A stretch of 17,383 nucleotides of DNA, taken from contig CAAFIS010000369.1 of assembly GCA_900763035.1 (NCBI GenBank), positions 1-17,383 on the forward strand, in the 5' to 3' direction. Positions 1 through 8,196 of the stretch are shown in pieces. The notes under the pieces were generated by a model that saw only the letters and a program-made list of their open reading frames with translations, had not been told where the DNA came from and made no database searches. Positions within the stretch are counted from its first letter, which is position 1, and every line of letters starts with the position of its first letter. Origin of the DNA: Clostridia bacterium. GTDB lineage: Bacteria; Bacillota; Clostridia; Oscillospirales; Acutalibacteraceae. Position numbers and translations under genes: made by a program.

Positions 1-1958
1 AGGCCAAGCGCTATATCGCGAAAAACGGTATCCAGCTGTACACGATCAACGCCATCGACCTCGCGATCGAGATCGGCATGGGCAAGCGCACCAACACGAT
101 CCTGCAGAGCGCGTTCTTCACGCTGGCCAAGGTCATGCCGCAGGCAGAGGCCATCCAGTACATGAAGGATGCGGCCACGAAGTCCTATTCCAAGAAGGGC
201 ATGGACATCGTGGAGATGAACCACAAGGCGATCGATGCGGGCGCCACGGCGTTCGTCAAGATCGACGTGCCCGCCGCGTGGGCGGATGCCGTCGACGAAA
301 CGGTCGCCGTCACCGAGCACGGCCCGGCCAAGCTGATCCGTCAGGTGGACGACATCATGATCCCGGTCGGCAAGATGAACGGCGACAGTCTGCCCGTTTC
401 CGCGTTCTCCGCCCATGTGGACGGCACGTTCGAGCAGGGCGCGTCCGCGTACGAGAAGCGCGGCGTCGCGGTCATGGTGCCGGAGTGGAACGAAAAGACC
501 TGCGTCAAGTGTAACCGCTGCGCGTTCGTCTGCCCGCACGCCACGATCCGTCCGTTCGCGCTGACGGCGGACGAGCTGGCCGCCGCTCCCGCGGCGATCC
601 GCACCACCGAGAAGCCCGTGGTCAAGACCGACTACGCCTTCACGATGGCCGTTTCTCCGCTCGACTGCATGGGCTGCGGCGTGTGCGTGGGCGTCTGCCC
701 GACCAAGTCGCTGACCATGAAGCCGCAGGAGAGCCAGACGGCCCAGCAGGAAGTGTTCGACTACTGCGTCGAAAAGGTCGCGGAGAAGCCCGAGATCGTG
801 GCCGACACCGTGATCGGCAGCCAGTTCAAGAAGCCGCTGCTCGAGTTCTCCGGCTCCTGCGCGGGCTGCGCCGAAACGTCGTATGCCCGTCTGATCACCC
901 AGCTGTTCGGCGACCGGATGTATATCTCCAACGCGACCGGCTGCTCCTCCATCTGGGGCGGCCCGGCGGCCACCTCGCCCTACACCACCGACCACAACGG
1001 TCACGGCCCGGCGTGGGCGAACTCCCTGTTCGAGGATAACGCGGAGCACGGCTACGGCCTGTATCTGGGCCAGAAGGCCATCCGCAGCCGCCTGATCGAC
1101 GAAGTGCGCGAGATCGCGGCCTCCGACAAGGCGTCCGAGGAGCTGAAGGCGGCGTGCGCGGCCTATCTGGATACCGTCAACGACGGCAAGAAGAACGGCG
1201 CGGCGGCGGATGCCCTCGTGGCCGAGCTGAAAAAGATCGCGGAGCCCTGCGATCTGTGCAAGGATGTGCTGACCTACAGCGAATACCTGTCGAAGAAGTC
1301 CGTCTGGATCTTCGGCGGCGACGGCTGGGCGTACGACATCGGCTTCGGCGGCCTCGATCACGTGCTGGCGCAGGGCGAGGACGTCAACGTCATGGTGTTC
1401 GATACCGAGGTGTATTCCAACACCGGCGGACAGGCCTCCAAGGCATCCAACATCGGTCAGGTGGCGCAGTTCGCCGCCGCCGGTAAGGCCATCGCCAAGA
1501 AGAGCCTGGCCGAGATCGCGATGAGCTACGGCTATATCTACGTCGCGCAGATCGCCATGGGCGCCGACATGAACCAGACCGTCAAGGCGCTGGCCGAGGC
1601 GGAGGCATATCCGGGCCCGTCGCTCGTCATCGGCTACTCGCCGTGCGAGATGCACTCCATCAAGGGCGGCATGGTCAACTGCCAGGCCGAGATGAAGAAG
1701 GCGGTCGACTGCGGCTACTGGAACATGTTCCGCTTCAACCCCGCCAACAAGGCCGAGGGCAAGAACCCCTTCACCATGGACAGCAAGGCGCCGACCACCA
1801 GCTATCATGACTTCATCATGGGCGAGGCGCGGTATTCTTCGCTGACCCGTTCCTTCCCGGAGCGTGCGGAGAAGCTGTTCACCAAGGCCGAGGAAACGGC
1901 GGTCGCCCGTTACGAGCACCTGCAGCGTCTGGGCGAGCTGTACGCGAAGAACGTCTGA
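1..1958 (+). CDS. nifJ: Pyruvate:ferredoxin (flavodoxin) oxidoreductase, C-terminal part (5' end outside window)
   Basis: Oxidises pyruvate to acetyl-CoA and CO2, passing electrons to ferredoxin or flavodoxin; a cytoplasmic core enzyme of anaerobes. The frame is open from base 3 and continues past the left edge, so the ATG at 78 is internal: the 25 residues before it (ending LYTINAIDLAIEIG) already match the family. The visible 651 residues are a little over half of the usual ~1170-1190. Two [4Fe-4S] ferredoxin motifs are visible: CVKCNRCAFVCP (from about base 501) and CMGCGVCVGVCP (from about 666). A further cysteine-rich stretch, SGSCAGCAETSY, follows near 850-885, where the proximal cluster ligands lie. 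The thiamine-diphosphate motif GGDGWAYDIGFGGLDHVL is near 1314-1370, followed by VYSNTGGQASKAS. The N-terminal pyruvate-binding region is outside the window. The gene ends with TGA at 1956-1958 and is convergent with the arginine operon. Confidence 0.96.
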   Translation, partial: AKRYIAKNGIQLYTINAIDLAIEIGMGKRTNTILQSAFFTLAKVMPQAEAIQYMKDAATKSYSKKGMDIVEMNHKAIDAGATAFVKIDVPAAWADAVDETVAVTEHGPAKLIRQVDDIMIPVGKMNGDSLPVSAFSAHVDGTFEQGASAYEKRGVAVMVPEWNEKTCVKCNRCAFVCPHATIRPFALTADELAAAPAAIRTTEKPVVKTDYAFTMAVSPLDCMGCGVCVGVCPTKSLTMKPQESQTAQQEVFDYCVEKVAEKPEIVADTVIGSQFKKPLLEFSGSCAGCAETSYARLITQLFGDRMYISNATGCSSIWGGPAATSPYTTDHNGHGPAWANSLFEDNAEHGYGLYLGQKAIRSRLIDEVREIAASDKASEELKAACAAYLDTVNDGKKNGAAADALVAELKKIAEPCDLCKDVLTYSEYLSKKSVWIFGGDGWAYDIGFGGLDHVLAQGEDVNVMVFDTEVYSNTGGQASKASNIGQVAQFAAAGKAIAKKSLAEIAMSYGYIYVAQIAMGADMNQTVKALAEAEAYPGPSLVIGYSPCEMHSIKGGMVNCQAEMKKAVDCGYWNMFRFNPANKAEGKNPFTMDSKAPTTSYHDFIMGEARYSSLTRSFPERAEKLFTKAEETAVARYEHLQRLGELYAKNV

Positions 1959-1992
1959 TCCTTCGCGGCTCTCCTATCCCATCAGCATCAAC

Positions 1993-2022
1993 GAACGCCC
2001 CGGCCATTCGGCCGGGGCGTTC
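1993..2022 (+). terminator. Perfect 13-bp GC-rich hairpin after nifJ, no T-tract
   Basis: The arm GAACGCCCCGGCC (1993-2005) and its exact complement (2010-2022) enclose a four-base loop, ATTC. The hairpin begins 34 bases after the nifJ stop. No run of T follows on either strand, so it is not a textbook intrinsic terminator. It may protect the mRNA 3' end from exonucleases or assist the terminator just downstream. The hairpin is plainly visible; the function is inferred. Confidence 0.5.
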
Positions 2023-2048
2023 GCCGTGCCCGGCGCGAGGATGCGGCA

Positions 2049-2097
2049 AAAAAACAGGCGGCAGGAGGCCCAAAGGGTCTCCTGCCGCCTGTTTTTT
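2049..2097. terminator. Bidirectional intrinsic terminator between nifJ and carB-dapF
   Basis: A long hairpin has 23-base arms at 2049-2071 and 2075-2097 with loop AAA. Its core is CAGGCGGCAGGAG against CTCCTGCCGCCTG, and one G-T wobble lies near the loop. It is flanked by A7 on the left (2048-2054) and T6 on the right (2092-2097), so it can end transcripts on both strands: nifJ from the left and the arginine operon from the right, whose last stop codon is at 2109-2111. Confidence 0.9.
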
Positions 2098-2108
2098 CTG
2101 TGAGCAGA

Positions 2109-5100
2109 TCAATACCGGATCTCGCCGGTAAAGATCAGCTTGGTATCGCCCGTCAGGGTCACACCGTCGTCGGTATAGCGCACGATCAGCTCGCCGCCGC
2201 GCACCTTGACGGTGATGTCCTGCCCTTTCGGGCAGAGCCCGTTCTCCACCGCCGCGACGACGGCGGCGCACGCACCGCTGCCGCAGGCGAACGTTTCGCC
2301 GTTGCCGCGCTCGAACACGCGCATCTTCAGCGTGACGGGATCGACCGCGCGGACGAACTCGGTATTGACCCGCTGCGGGAATTCCGGTGCGTTCTCGAAG
2401 GCCGGGCCGAGCTTGTCCAGCGGCAGCGTGTCGATCCGGTCACAGAACACGACGCAGTGCGGGTTGCCCATCGAAACACAGGTGACGCGGTACGTCTGCC
2501 CCAGCACCGTCAGCGGAACGTCCACGGCGCGGCTGCCGGAAAACGTGCAGGGCAGTGCCGCGGGATCGAGCGAGGGGATGCCCATCTGTGCCGTGACGGA
2601 CGATACCTCACCGTCGGTCAGGTGCAGGGCCAGACGGCATACGCCGCCCGCCGTTTCCACCGTGACGGCCTCGCCCGTCACGCGCCCGGTGTCGTGCAGA
2701 TATTTGCCGACGCTGCGCAGGCTGTTGCCCGCCACCTGTCCGCGGCTGCCGTCGCGGTTGAACACTCGCATCCGGCAGTCGGCCGCGTCGCTGTTCTCCA
2801 GCAGGATCAGGCCGAAGCCGCCGATGCCGTAATGCCGGTCGCACAGCGTGATCGCCAGCGACTCCGGACAGTCGACCGTGCCGTCGAAGTTCTCGATGAA
2901 GATATAGTCGTCGCCGGTAGCCTCCATTTTGGCAAAGCGCAGCAGCGCGCGCTCCTTGCGCATATGGCAGATGTCGATCAGTTCCGTGTTGTCGCAGCGG
3001 TAGCCCGCCGCAAGGATGTCGGCCACGGCATTCGCCGTGTCGGGCGAGGTGAAGCACGGCACGCCCGCCTGCATGGCATGGCGGTGCAGCCGGACATAGA
3101 GATCCAGCGTAGAGTCTAACGCCGCGCCGGTGTAGACGATGCAGCCGATCTTGCCGCTGTCGAGCAGGGCGAACACGCCGTCGTCCTCGGCGATGGAGGG
3201 GATAGTCGTCACGTCAAGGCCGACGGCCGATATCGCCGCGGCCGTGTCCGGTGTGGCGTACAGCCGCAGCCCCAGTGCACGGAATTTCTCCGCCAGCGCC
3301 AGCGCCTCGGTGCGGTCGTGCTCCTCCACGCTGAGCAGGACGCCGCTCTCCTTCCCCGGTGCCGGTGCCGACGGCGAAAGCCCGGCCGCCGTCAGACCCT
3401 TGAACAGCGCCTCGTTCAGCGTCCGGCCGATCCCCAGCACCTCGCCGGTCGATTTCATCTCCGGCCCCAGATAGGCGTTGGCGTCGGTCAGCTTTTCGAA
3501 CGAGAACACCGGCACCTTCACCGCGAAATACGGCGGCGCCTTGCGCAGCCCCGTGCCGAAGCCCAGATCCTTCACCGCCGCGCCGGTCATGACGCGGGTG
3601 GCCAGATCCACCATCGGTACGCCGGTCACCTTACTGATGTACGGGATCGTGCGGGAGGCACGCGGGTTGACCTCGATGACGTACAGCTCGTTTTGCCAGA
3701 TCAGGTACTGGATGTTGACGAGCCCCTTGGTGCCGAGCGACAGCGCCAGCTTCTCGGAGCAGTCGACGATACGGCGCATCATGCCGTCGCTGATGCTGTA
3801 GGGCGGATAGACGGCGATGGAATCGCCGCTGTGCACGCCCGCACGCTCGATGTGCTGCATCACGCCGGGGATCAGCACGTCGCGCCCGTCGGAGATGACG
3901 TCCACCTCCAGCTCCGAGCCCATCATGTACTTGTCCACCAGCACCGGGTCTTGGATCCCGCCGGCCAAGATCTTCTGCATATAGCGGCGCAGGCGCGCCG
4001 CATCGTGCACGATCGTCATGTTCTGCCCGCCGATGACGTAGGACGGGCGCAGCAGCACCGGATAGCCCAGCTTTTCCGCCGCCGTCTCGGCCTCGCTCTC
4101 GGTCAGGACGGCGCAGCCCTTCGGGCGCTTGATGCCCAGCTCCTCCAGCAGCGCATCGAACCGCTCCCGATCCTCCGCCATGTCGATCCCTTCGGCGGAC
4201 GTGCCGAGGATCGGCACGCCGCGGCCGTCCAGATAGCCGGTCAGTCGGATGGCGGTCTGCCCGCCGAAGGCTACCACCACGCCGACGGGCTTTTCCACGG
4301 CAAGGATGTTCTCCACGTCCTCCTCGCACAGCGGCTCGAAATACAGGCGGTCCGCCGTGTCGTAGTCGGTGGATACCGTTTCCGGGTTGTTGTTGACGAT
4401 CGCCACGTCGTAGCCGAGCTTTTTGAGCGTCCACACGCAGTGGACGGAGGAATAATCGAACTCGATCCCCTGCCCGATCCGGATCGGCCCGGAGCCGAGC
4501 ACCACGATGCACGGCTTGCCGGAGCGGGGGAGCGCCCGCGCCTCGCATTCCTCGTCGTAGGTCGAATAGAAATACGGCGTCTGCGCCGCGAACTCCGCGC
4601 CGCAGGTGTCCACCATCTTGTAGGACGCGGGCAGGTGCGGCAGATCCGTCTGCCCCGCGATCCGCCGGATCGCGGCATCCGGATAGCCGAAGTCCTTCGC
4701 CTGCCGGTACAGCTGCGGCGTTGCCCCGCCGGACAGGGCCTTTTCCAGATCGGCCATGCCCTGCAGTTTGTCAAGGAAGAACCGGTCGATGCGCGTGATC
4801 TCGCGGATCCTCTGCACCGATACCCTGGCCTTGAGCGCTTCGAACACCGTGAACAGCCGCCGGTCGTCCCGGTCGGCCAGCCGCTCCTCTACGGGGCGGC
4901 CGTCGAGCGGTGCGGCGTTCAGCGTATCCAGCGAGATCTCCGCCCCGCGCACGGCCTTCATCAGCGCGGCCTCGAAGCTGCTGCCGATCGCCATGACCTC
5001 GCCGGTGGCTTTCATCTGCGTGCCGAGCCTCCGGCTGATGCCGGAGAACTTGTCGAACGGCCATTTGGGGAACTTGACCACGACGTAGTCCAGCGCCGGT

Positions 5101-6140
5101 TCAAAACAGGCGCAGGTCTTGCCGGTGATGTCGTTGCGGATCTCATCCAGTGTGTAGCCCAGCGCGATCTCGGTCGTGATCTTGGCGATCGGATAGCCGG
5201 TCGCCTTGCTGGCCAGCGCCGAGGAGCGGGAAACGCGCGGGTTGACCTCGATGACGGCATAGTCGAACGAGGCGGGATCGAGCGCGAACTGGCAGTTGCA
5301 GCCGCCGACGATGCCCAGCGCGGAAATGATCGAAAGCGCGGCGCTGCGCAGCATCTGCAGCTCTTTGTCGGACAGCGTCAGCGCCGGGGCGACCACCACG
5401 CTGTCGCCCGTATGCACGCCGACGGGGTCGACGTTCTCCATGCTGCACACGGCGATCACGTTGCCCGCCGCATCGCGCATCGTTTCAAATTCGATCTCTT
5501 TCCAGCCGTAGATGTAGCGCTCCACCAAGATCTGCGTGATCGGCGATGCGTCCAGCCCGGTCTTGGCCGCCTCGCGCAGCGCGGCGGCATCGTCCGCCGT
5601 GCCGCCGCCAGAGCCGCCCAGCGTGAACGCCGGGCGCACGATGACCGGATAACCGATCCGGTCTGCCGCCGCCAGCGCCTCCTCCACGGTGTGGGCGATG
5701 GCCGACGGCACGGTGGGCTGTCCGATCTGCGCCATGGCCTCCTTGAACAGTTCGCGGTCCTCCGCGCGGTCGATGGCCGCGGCGTCCGTCCCCAGCAGGC
5801 GCACGCCGTGCGCCTGCAAAAAGCCGTCCGCCGACAGCTGCATGGCCAGCGTCAGTCCCGTCTGCCCGCCCAGTCCGGCCAGCAGGCTGTCCGGCTTTTC
5901 CTTGATGATGATGCGGCGCAGCGTGGCGGCGTTCAGCGGCTCCAGATAGATCTCGTCCGCCAGCGCCCGATCGGTCATGATCGTGGCGGGGTTCGAGTTG
6001 ACCAAAACGACGTTGACGCCGGCCTCCTTCAGCACGCGGCACGCCTGCGCACCGGCATAGTCGAACTCGGCCGCCTGCCCGATCACGATCGGGCCGGAGC
6101 CGATGACCAGCACTTTTTTGATGTTTTTGTCCAGCGGCAT
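2109..6140 (-). CDS. carB: Carbamoyl phosphate synthetase large subunit fused to a C-terminal diaminopimelate epimerase-like domain
   Basis: With CarA it makes carbamoyl phosphate from bicarbonate, ammonia (from glutamine) and two ATP, for citrulline and pyrimidine synthesis. The protein has 1343 residues against about 1070 for normal CarB. Visible order: first synthetase half 1-~540 with ATP-grasp around 130-330 (IVRPAFTLGGSGGG at 167-180, IEVNPRVSRSSA at 297-308); second half from ~543 (VVLGSGPIRIGQGIEFDYSS), with LLRPSYVIGGQNM at 696-708 and IEVNPRASRT at 822-831; MGS-like allosteric domain about 933-1050; then a DapF-like domain about 1068-1343 (KMEATGDDY, FNRDGS, SMGNPHC, ERGNGETFACGSGACA). 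DapF normally interconverts LL- and meso-diaminopimelate for lysine and peptidoglycan using two cysteines. Here the second remains (Cys1286) but the first is Ala1137, and Asp1077 and Phe1109 replace the usual Asn and Asp. Epimerase activity is therefore doubtful. The ATG is 4 bases after the carA stop, with GGAGGG inside carA. It is the last gene of the operon. Confidence 0.95.
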   Translation of the reverse strand: MPLDKNIKKVLVIGSGPIVIGQAAEFDYAGAQACRVLKEAGVNVVLVNSNPATIMTDRALADEIYLEPLNAATLRRIIIKEKPDSLLAGLGGQTGLTLAMQLSADGFLQAHGVRLLGTDAAAIDRAEDRELFKEAMAQIGQPTVPSAIAHTVEEALAAADRIGYPVIVRPAFTLGGSGGGTADDAAALREAAKTGLDASPITQILVERYIYGWKEIEFETMRDAAGNVIAVCSMENVDPVGVHTGDSVVVAPALTLSDKELQMLRSAALSIISALGIVGGCNCQFALDPASFDYAVIEVNPRVSRSSALASKATGYPIAKITTEIALGYTLDEIRNDITGKTCACFEPALDYVVVKFPKWPFDKFSGISRRLGTQMKATGEVMAIGSSFEAALMKAVRGAEISLDTLNAAPLDGRPVEERLADRDDRRLFTVFEALKARVSVQRIREITRIDRFFLDKLQGMADLEKALSGGATPQLYRQAKDFGYPDAAIRRIAGQTDLPHLPASYKMVDTCGAEFAAQTPYFYSTYDEECEARALPRSGKPCIVVLGSGPIRIGQGIEFDYSSVHCVWTLKKLGYDVAIVNNNPETVSTDYDTADRLYFEPLCEEDVENILAVEKPVGVVVAFGGQTAIRLTGYLDGRGVPILGTSAEGIDMAEDRERFDALLEELGIKRPKGCAVLTESEAETAAEKLGYPVLLRPSYVIGGQNMTIVHDAARLRRYMQKILAGGIQDPVLVDKYMMGSELEVDVISDGRDVLIPGVMQHIERAGVHSGDSIAVYPPYSISDGMMRRIVDCSEKLALSLGTKGLVNIQYLIWQNELYVIEVNPRASRTIPYISKVTGVPMVDLATRVMTGAAVKDLGFGTGLRKAPPYFAVKVPVFSFEKLTDANAYLGPEMKSTGEVLGIGRTLNEALFKGLTAAGLSPSAPAPGKESGVLLSVEEHDRTEALALAEKFRALGLRLYATPDTAAAISAVGLDVTTIPSIAEDDGVFALLDSGKIGCIVYTGAALDSTLDLYVRLHRHAMQAGVPCFTSPDTANAVADILAAGYRCDNTELIDICHMRKERALLRFAKMEATGDDYIFIENFDGTVDCPESLAITLCDRHYGIGGFGLILLENSDAADCRMRVFNRDGSRGQVAGNSLRSVGKYLHDTGRVTGEAVTVETAGGVCRLALHLTDGEVSSVTAQMGIPSLDPAALPCTFSGSRAVDVPLTVLGQTYRVTCVSMGNPHCVVFCDRIDTLPLDKLGPAFENAPEFPQRVNTEFVRAVDPVTLKMRVFERGNGETFACGSGACAAVVAAVENGLCPKGQDITVKVRGGELIVRYTDDGVTLTGDTKLIFTGEIRY
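2940..2957 (-). promoter_or_regulatory. Possible relic or internal translation start of the DapF-like domain
   Basis: On the minus strand AAGGAG (2957-2952) is followed after six bases by two CTG codons (2945-2943 and 2942-2940). The second CTG sits exactly where a free-standing DapF would start (Leu then RFAKMEATG). An ATG at 2927-2925 (Met1072) and another at 2963-2961 (Met1060) are also in frame. This looks like an old dapF ribosome binding site and start absorbed into the fusion. It could still allow a little internal initiation. Sequence seen; role inferred. Confidence 0.35.
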
Positions 6141-6144
6141 GGGG

Positions 6145-7197
6145 CTATCCCTCCATCATCCCGATAAAGCGGTCGAACAAAAAGGCGGTGTCCTTCGGCC
6201 CGGCGCACGCCTCCGGGTGGAATTGGACGGAGAACGCGCGCAGCGCGGGGTAGTCCACCCCTTCGCACGTGCCGTCGTTCGCGTTGATGAAACGCACGGT
6301 GCCGACGTGGCCGACGCTGTCGGAAACGACGGCGTAGCCATGGTTTTGGCTGGTCATATACGTGCGGCCGGTGACCAGATCCTTCGCGGGCTGATTGACG
6401 CCGCGGTGGCCGTATTTCAGCTTTTCGGTCCGGCCGCCCAGCGCCAGCGCCAGCAGCTGATGCCCAAGGCAGATGCCGAACATCGGCACGCGCCCCAGCA
6501 GCTTTTTCAGCTCGGCGATCTCGGCCGCGTTCTCGGCGGGGTCGCCCGGGCCGTTAGAGAGCATCACGCCGTCCGGCGAGAGCGCCAGGATCTGCTCGGC
6601 AGACGTATCGTGCGGCACGACCTGCACGGCGCAGCCGCGGGCGTTCAGCTCCCGGATGATGTTCTTTTTGCAGCCGTAGTCGATCAGCACCACACGCCGG
6701 ACGGGCACGTCCGGCGACACGGTATAGGCCGCCCTGCAGGACACGCCGGCCACGGCGTTCTGCACCCGGTACGCCGCGACGGCGGAAAGGTCCGCAGGCA
6801 GCGTGTCGGTGAGCATGGCGTTCATCACGCCGCGCTCGCGGATCTTTTTGGTGATCCGGCGGGTATCTACGCCGCAGATGCCGGGGATGCCGACCTGTTT
6901 CAGGTACGCATCCAGTGTCATCTCGCACCGGAAATTGGACGGATGTGCGCACGCCTCGCGCACCACGTAGCCGCGCAGGGCGGGCACGCCCTCCAGATCC
7001 GCCGGGATGATGCCGTAGTTGCCGATCAGCGGGAACGTCTGTACCACGATCTGTCCGGCATAGCTGGGGTCGCTGAGCGTTTCGATATAGCCGCCCATGC
7101 CGGTGGTGAACACCAGCTCCCCTACCGCATCGGCCGGTGCACCGAAGGCCGTGCCCTCGATCACCGTGCTGTCGGCAAGGATCAGATAGCGTTTCAT
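6145..7197 (-). CDS. carA: Carbamoyl phosphate synthetase small (glutaminase) subunit
   Basis: Hydrolyses glutamine and channels the ammonia to CarB. The 350 residues fit the usual ~350-380. The N-terminal CPSase small-chain domain spans about 1-150 (FTTGMGGYIETLSDPSYAGQ at 30-49). A class I glutamine amidotransferase domain follows from about 165, with the oxyanion/active-site segments SNGPGDP (214-220) and GICLGHQL (nucleophile Cys243), and the catalytic pair His327 and Glu329 in QFHPE. The triad is complete, so glutaminase activity is expected. The start ATG lies 3 bases after the argF stop and its ribosome binding site GGAGGGG is inside the argF 3' end, which argues for translational coupling. 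It is followed at 4 bases by carB. Confidence 0.97.
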   Translation of the reverse strand: MKRYLILADSTVIEGTAFGAPADAVGELVFTTGMGGYIETLSDPSYAGQIVVQTFPLIGNYGIIPADLEGVPALRGYVVREACAHPSNFRCEMTLDAYLKQVGIPGICGVDTRRITKKIRERGVMNAMLTDTLPADLSAVAAYRVQNAVAGVSCRAAYTVSPDVPVRRVVLIDYGCKKNIIRELNARGCAVQVVPHDTSAEQILALSPDGVMLSNGPGDPAENAAEIAELKKLLGRVPMFGICLGHQLLALALGGRTEKLKYGHRGVNQPAKDLVTGRTYMTSQNHGYAVVSDSVGHVGTVRFINANDGTCEGVDYPALRAFSVQFHPEACAGPKDTAFLFDRFIGMMEG

Positions 7198-7200
7198 TCG

Positions 7201-8196
7201 TTATGCCCCTCCGATCGCGGCGGCCAGCACGGCCTTGATGGTGTGCATCCGGTTCTCCGCCTCGGCGAACACCAGCGACTGCGCGCCCTCGAACACCTCG
7301 TCGGTGACCTCCAGCGCGTCGCGGCCGTATTTTTCGCATTTTTCTTTGCCGATCGCGGTTTTTTTGTCGTGGTAGGCGGGCAGGCAGTGCATGAACACCG
7401 CGTCCGGCGCAGCGTTTTTCATCAGCGCCGCGTTGACCTGATACGGCGACAGCGCCGCGATGCGCTCGTCCCACACGGCATCCGGCTCGCCCATCGACAC
7501 CCAGATATCGGTGTAAACGACCTGCGCGCCGCGCACCGCTTCGGCGGGATCCGGGCAAAAGCGCAGCGTGGCACCGGTCGTTTCGGCGATCTTTTCGCAC
7601 TTCTCGATCAGCGCCGGATCCGGGAAATAGCCCTGCGGCGCGCCCGCCGTGAAGTGCAGCCCCATCTTCGCGCAGCCCACCATCAGGGAGTTGGCCATAT
7701 TGAAGCGCGCATCCCCCATGTAGGTGAAGCGGATGTCCTTCAGATGGCCGAAATGCTCGCGGATCGTCAGCAGATCCGCCAGGATCTGCGTCGGGTGCGC
7801 CTCGTCGGTCAGGCCGTTGAACACCGGCACCGCCGCATAGGCGGCCAGCTCCTCCACGATCTCTTGGCCGAAGCCGCGGTATTCGATGCCGTCGAACATC
7901 CCGGACAGCACGCGCGCCGTGTCGGCGATGCTCTCCTTTTTGCCGATCTGCGATCCGGCGGGGTCGAGATACGTCACGCCCATGCCAAGGTCGCGTGCCG
8001 CCACCTCGAAGGCGCAGCGCGTGCGCGTGCTGGTCTTTTCAAAGATCAGCGCCAGATTTTTGCCCTCGCACAGGCGGTGCGGCTCGCCCGCCTTTTTCTT
8101 TTTCTTCAGCGCGGCGGCGACGGTCAGCAGCACGTCGATCTCGTCCGGCGTCAGATCCAGTATCTTCAGCAGATCTCTGCCCTTGAGTGTGTTCAT
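7201..8196 (-). CDS. argF: Ornithine carbamoyltransferase
   Basis: Joins ornithine and carbamoyl phosphate to give citrulline and phosphate, in the cytoplasm. The 331 residues are typical. Visible signatures: the carbamoyl-phosphate loop STRTR (56-60), HPTQ (134-137), the ornithine-binding DxxxSMG (230-236) and the catalytic HCLP (270-273). SMG marks it as an ornithine rather than an aspartate transcarbamylase. The start overlaps the argD stop as ATGA (8193-8196). It sits directly before carAB, so its co-substrate is made from the same transcript. Placement in a biosynthetic operon without arcA or arcC favours an anabolic enzyme; this is inference, because the fold is shared with catabolic ArcB. 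Confidence 0.96.
   Translation of the reverse strand: MNTLKGRDLLKILDLTPDEIDVLLTVAAALKKKKKAGEPHRLCEGKNLALIFEKTSTRTRCAFEVAARDLGMGVTYLDPAGSQIGKKESIADTARVLSGMFDGIEYRGFGQEIVEELAAYAAVPVFNGLTDEAHPTQILADLLTIREHFGHLKDIRFTYMGDARFNMANSLMVGCAKMGLHFTAGAPQGYFPDPALIEKCEKIAETTGATLRFCPDPAEAVRGAQVVYTDIWVSMGEPDAVWDERIAALSPYQVNAALMKNAAPDAVFMHCLPAYHDKKTAIGKEKCEKYGRDALEVTDEVFEGAQSLVFAEAENRMHTIKAVLAAAIGGA

Noticed and set aside
78..80. ATG at 78 as the start of the pyruvate oxidoreductase gene
   Set aside because: Family sequence continues upstream to the window edge in the same frame, and no ribosome binding site precedes this ATG.
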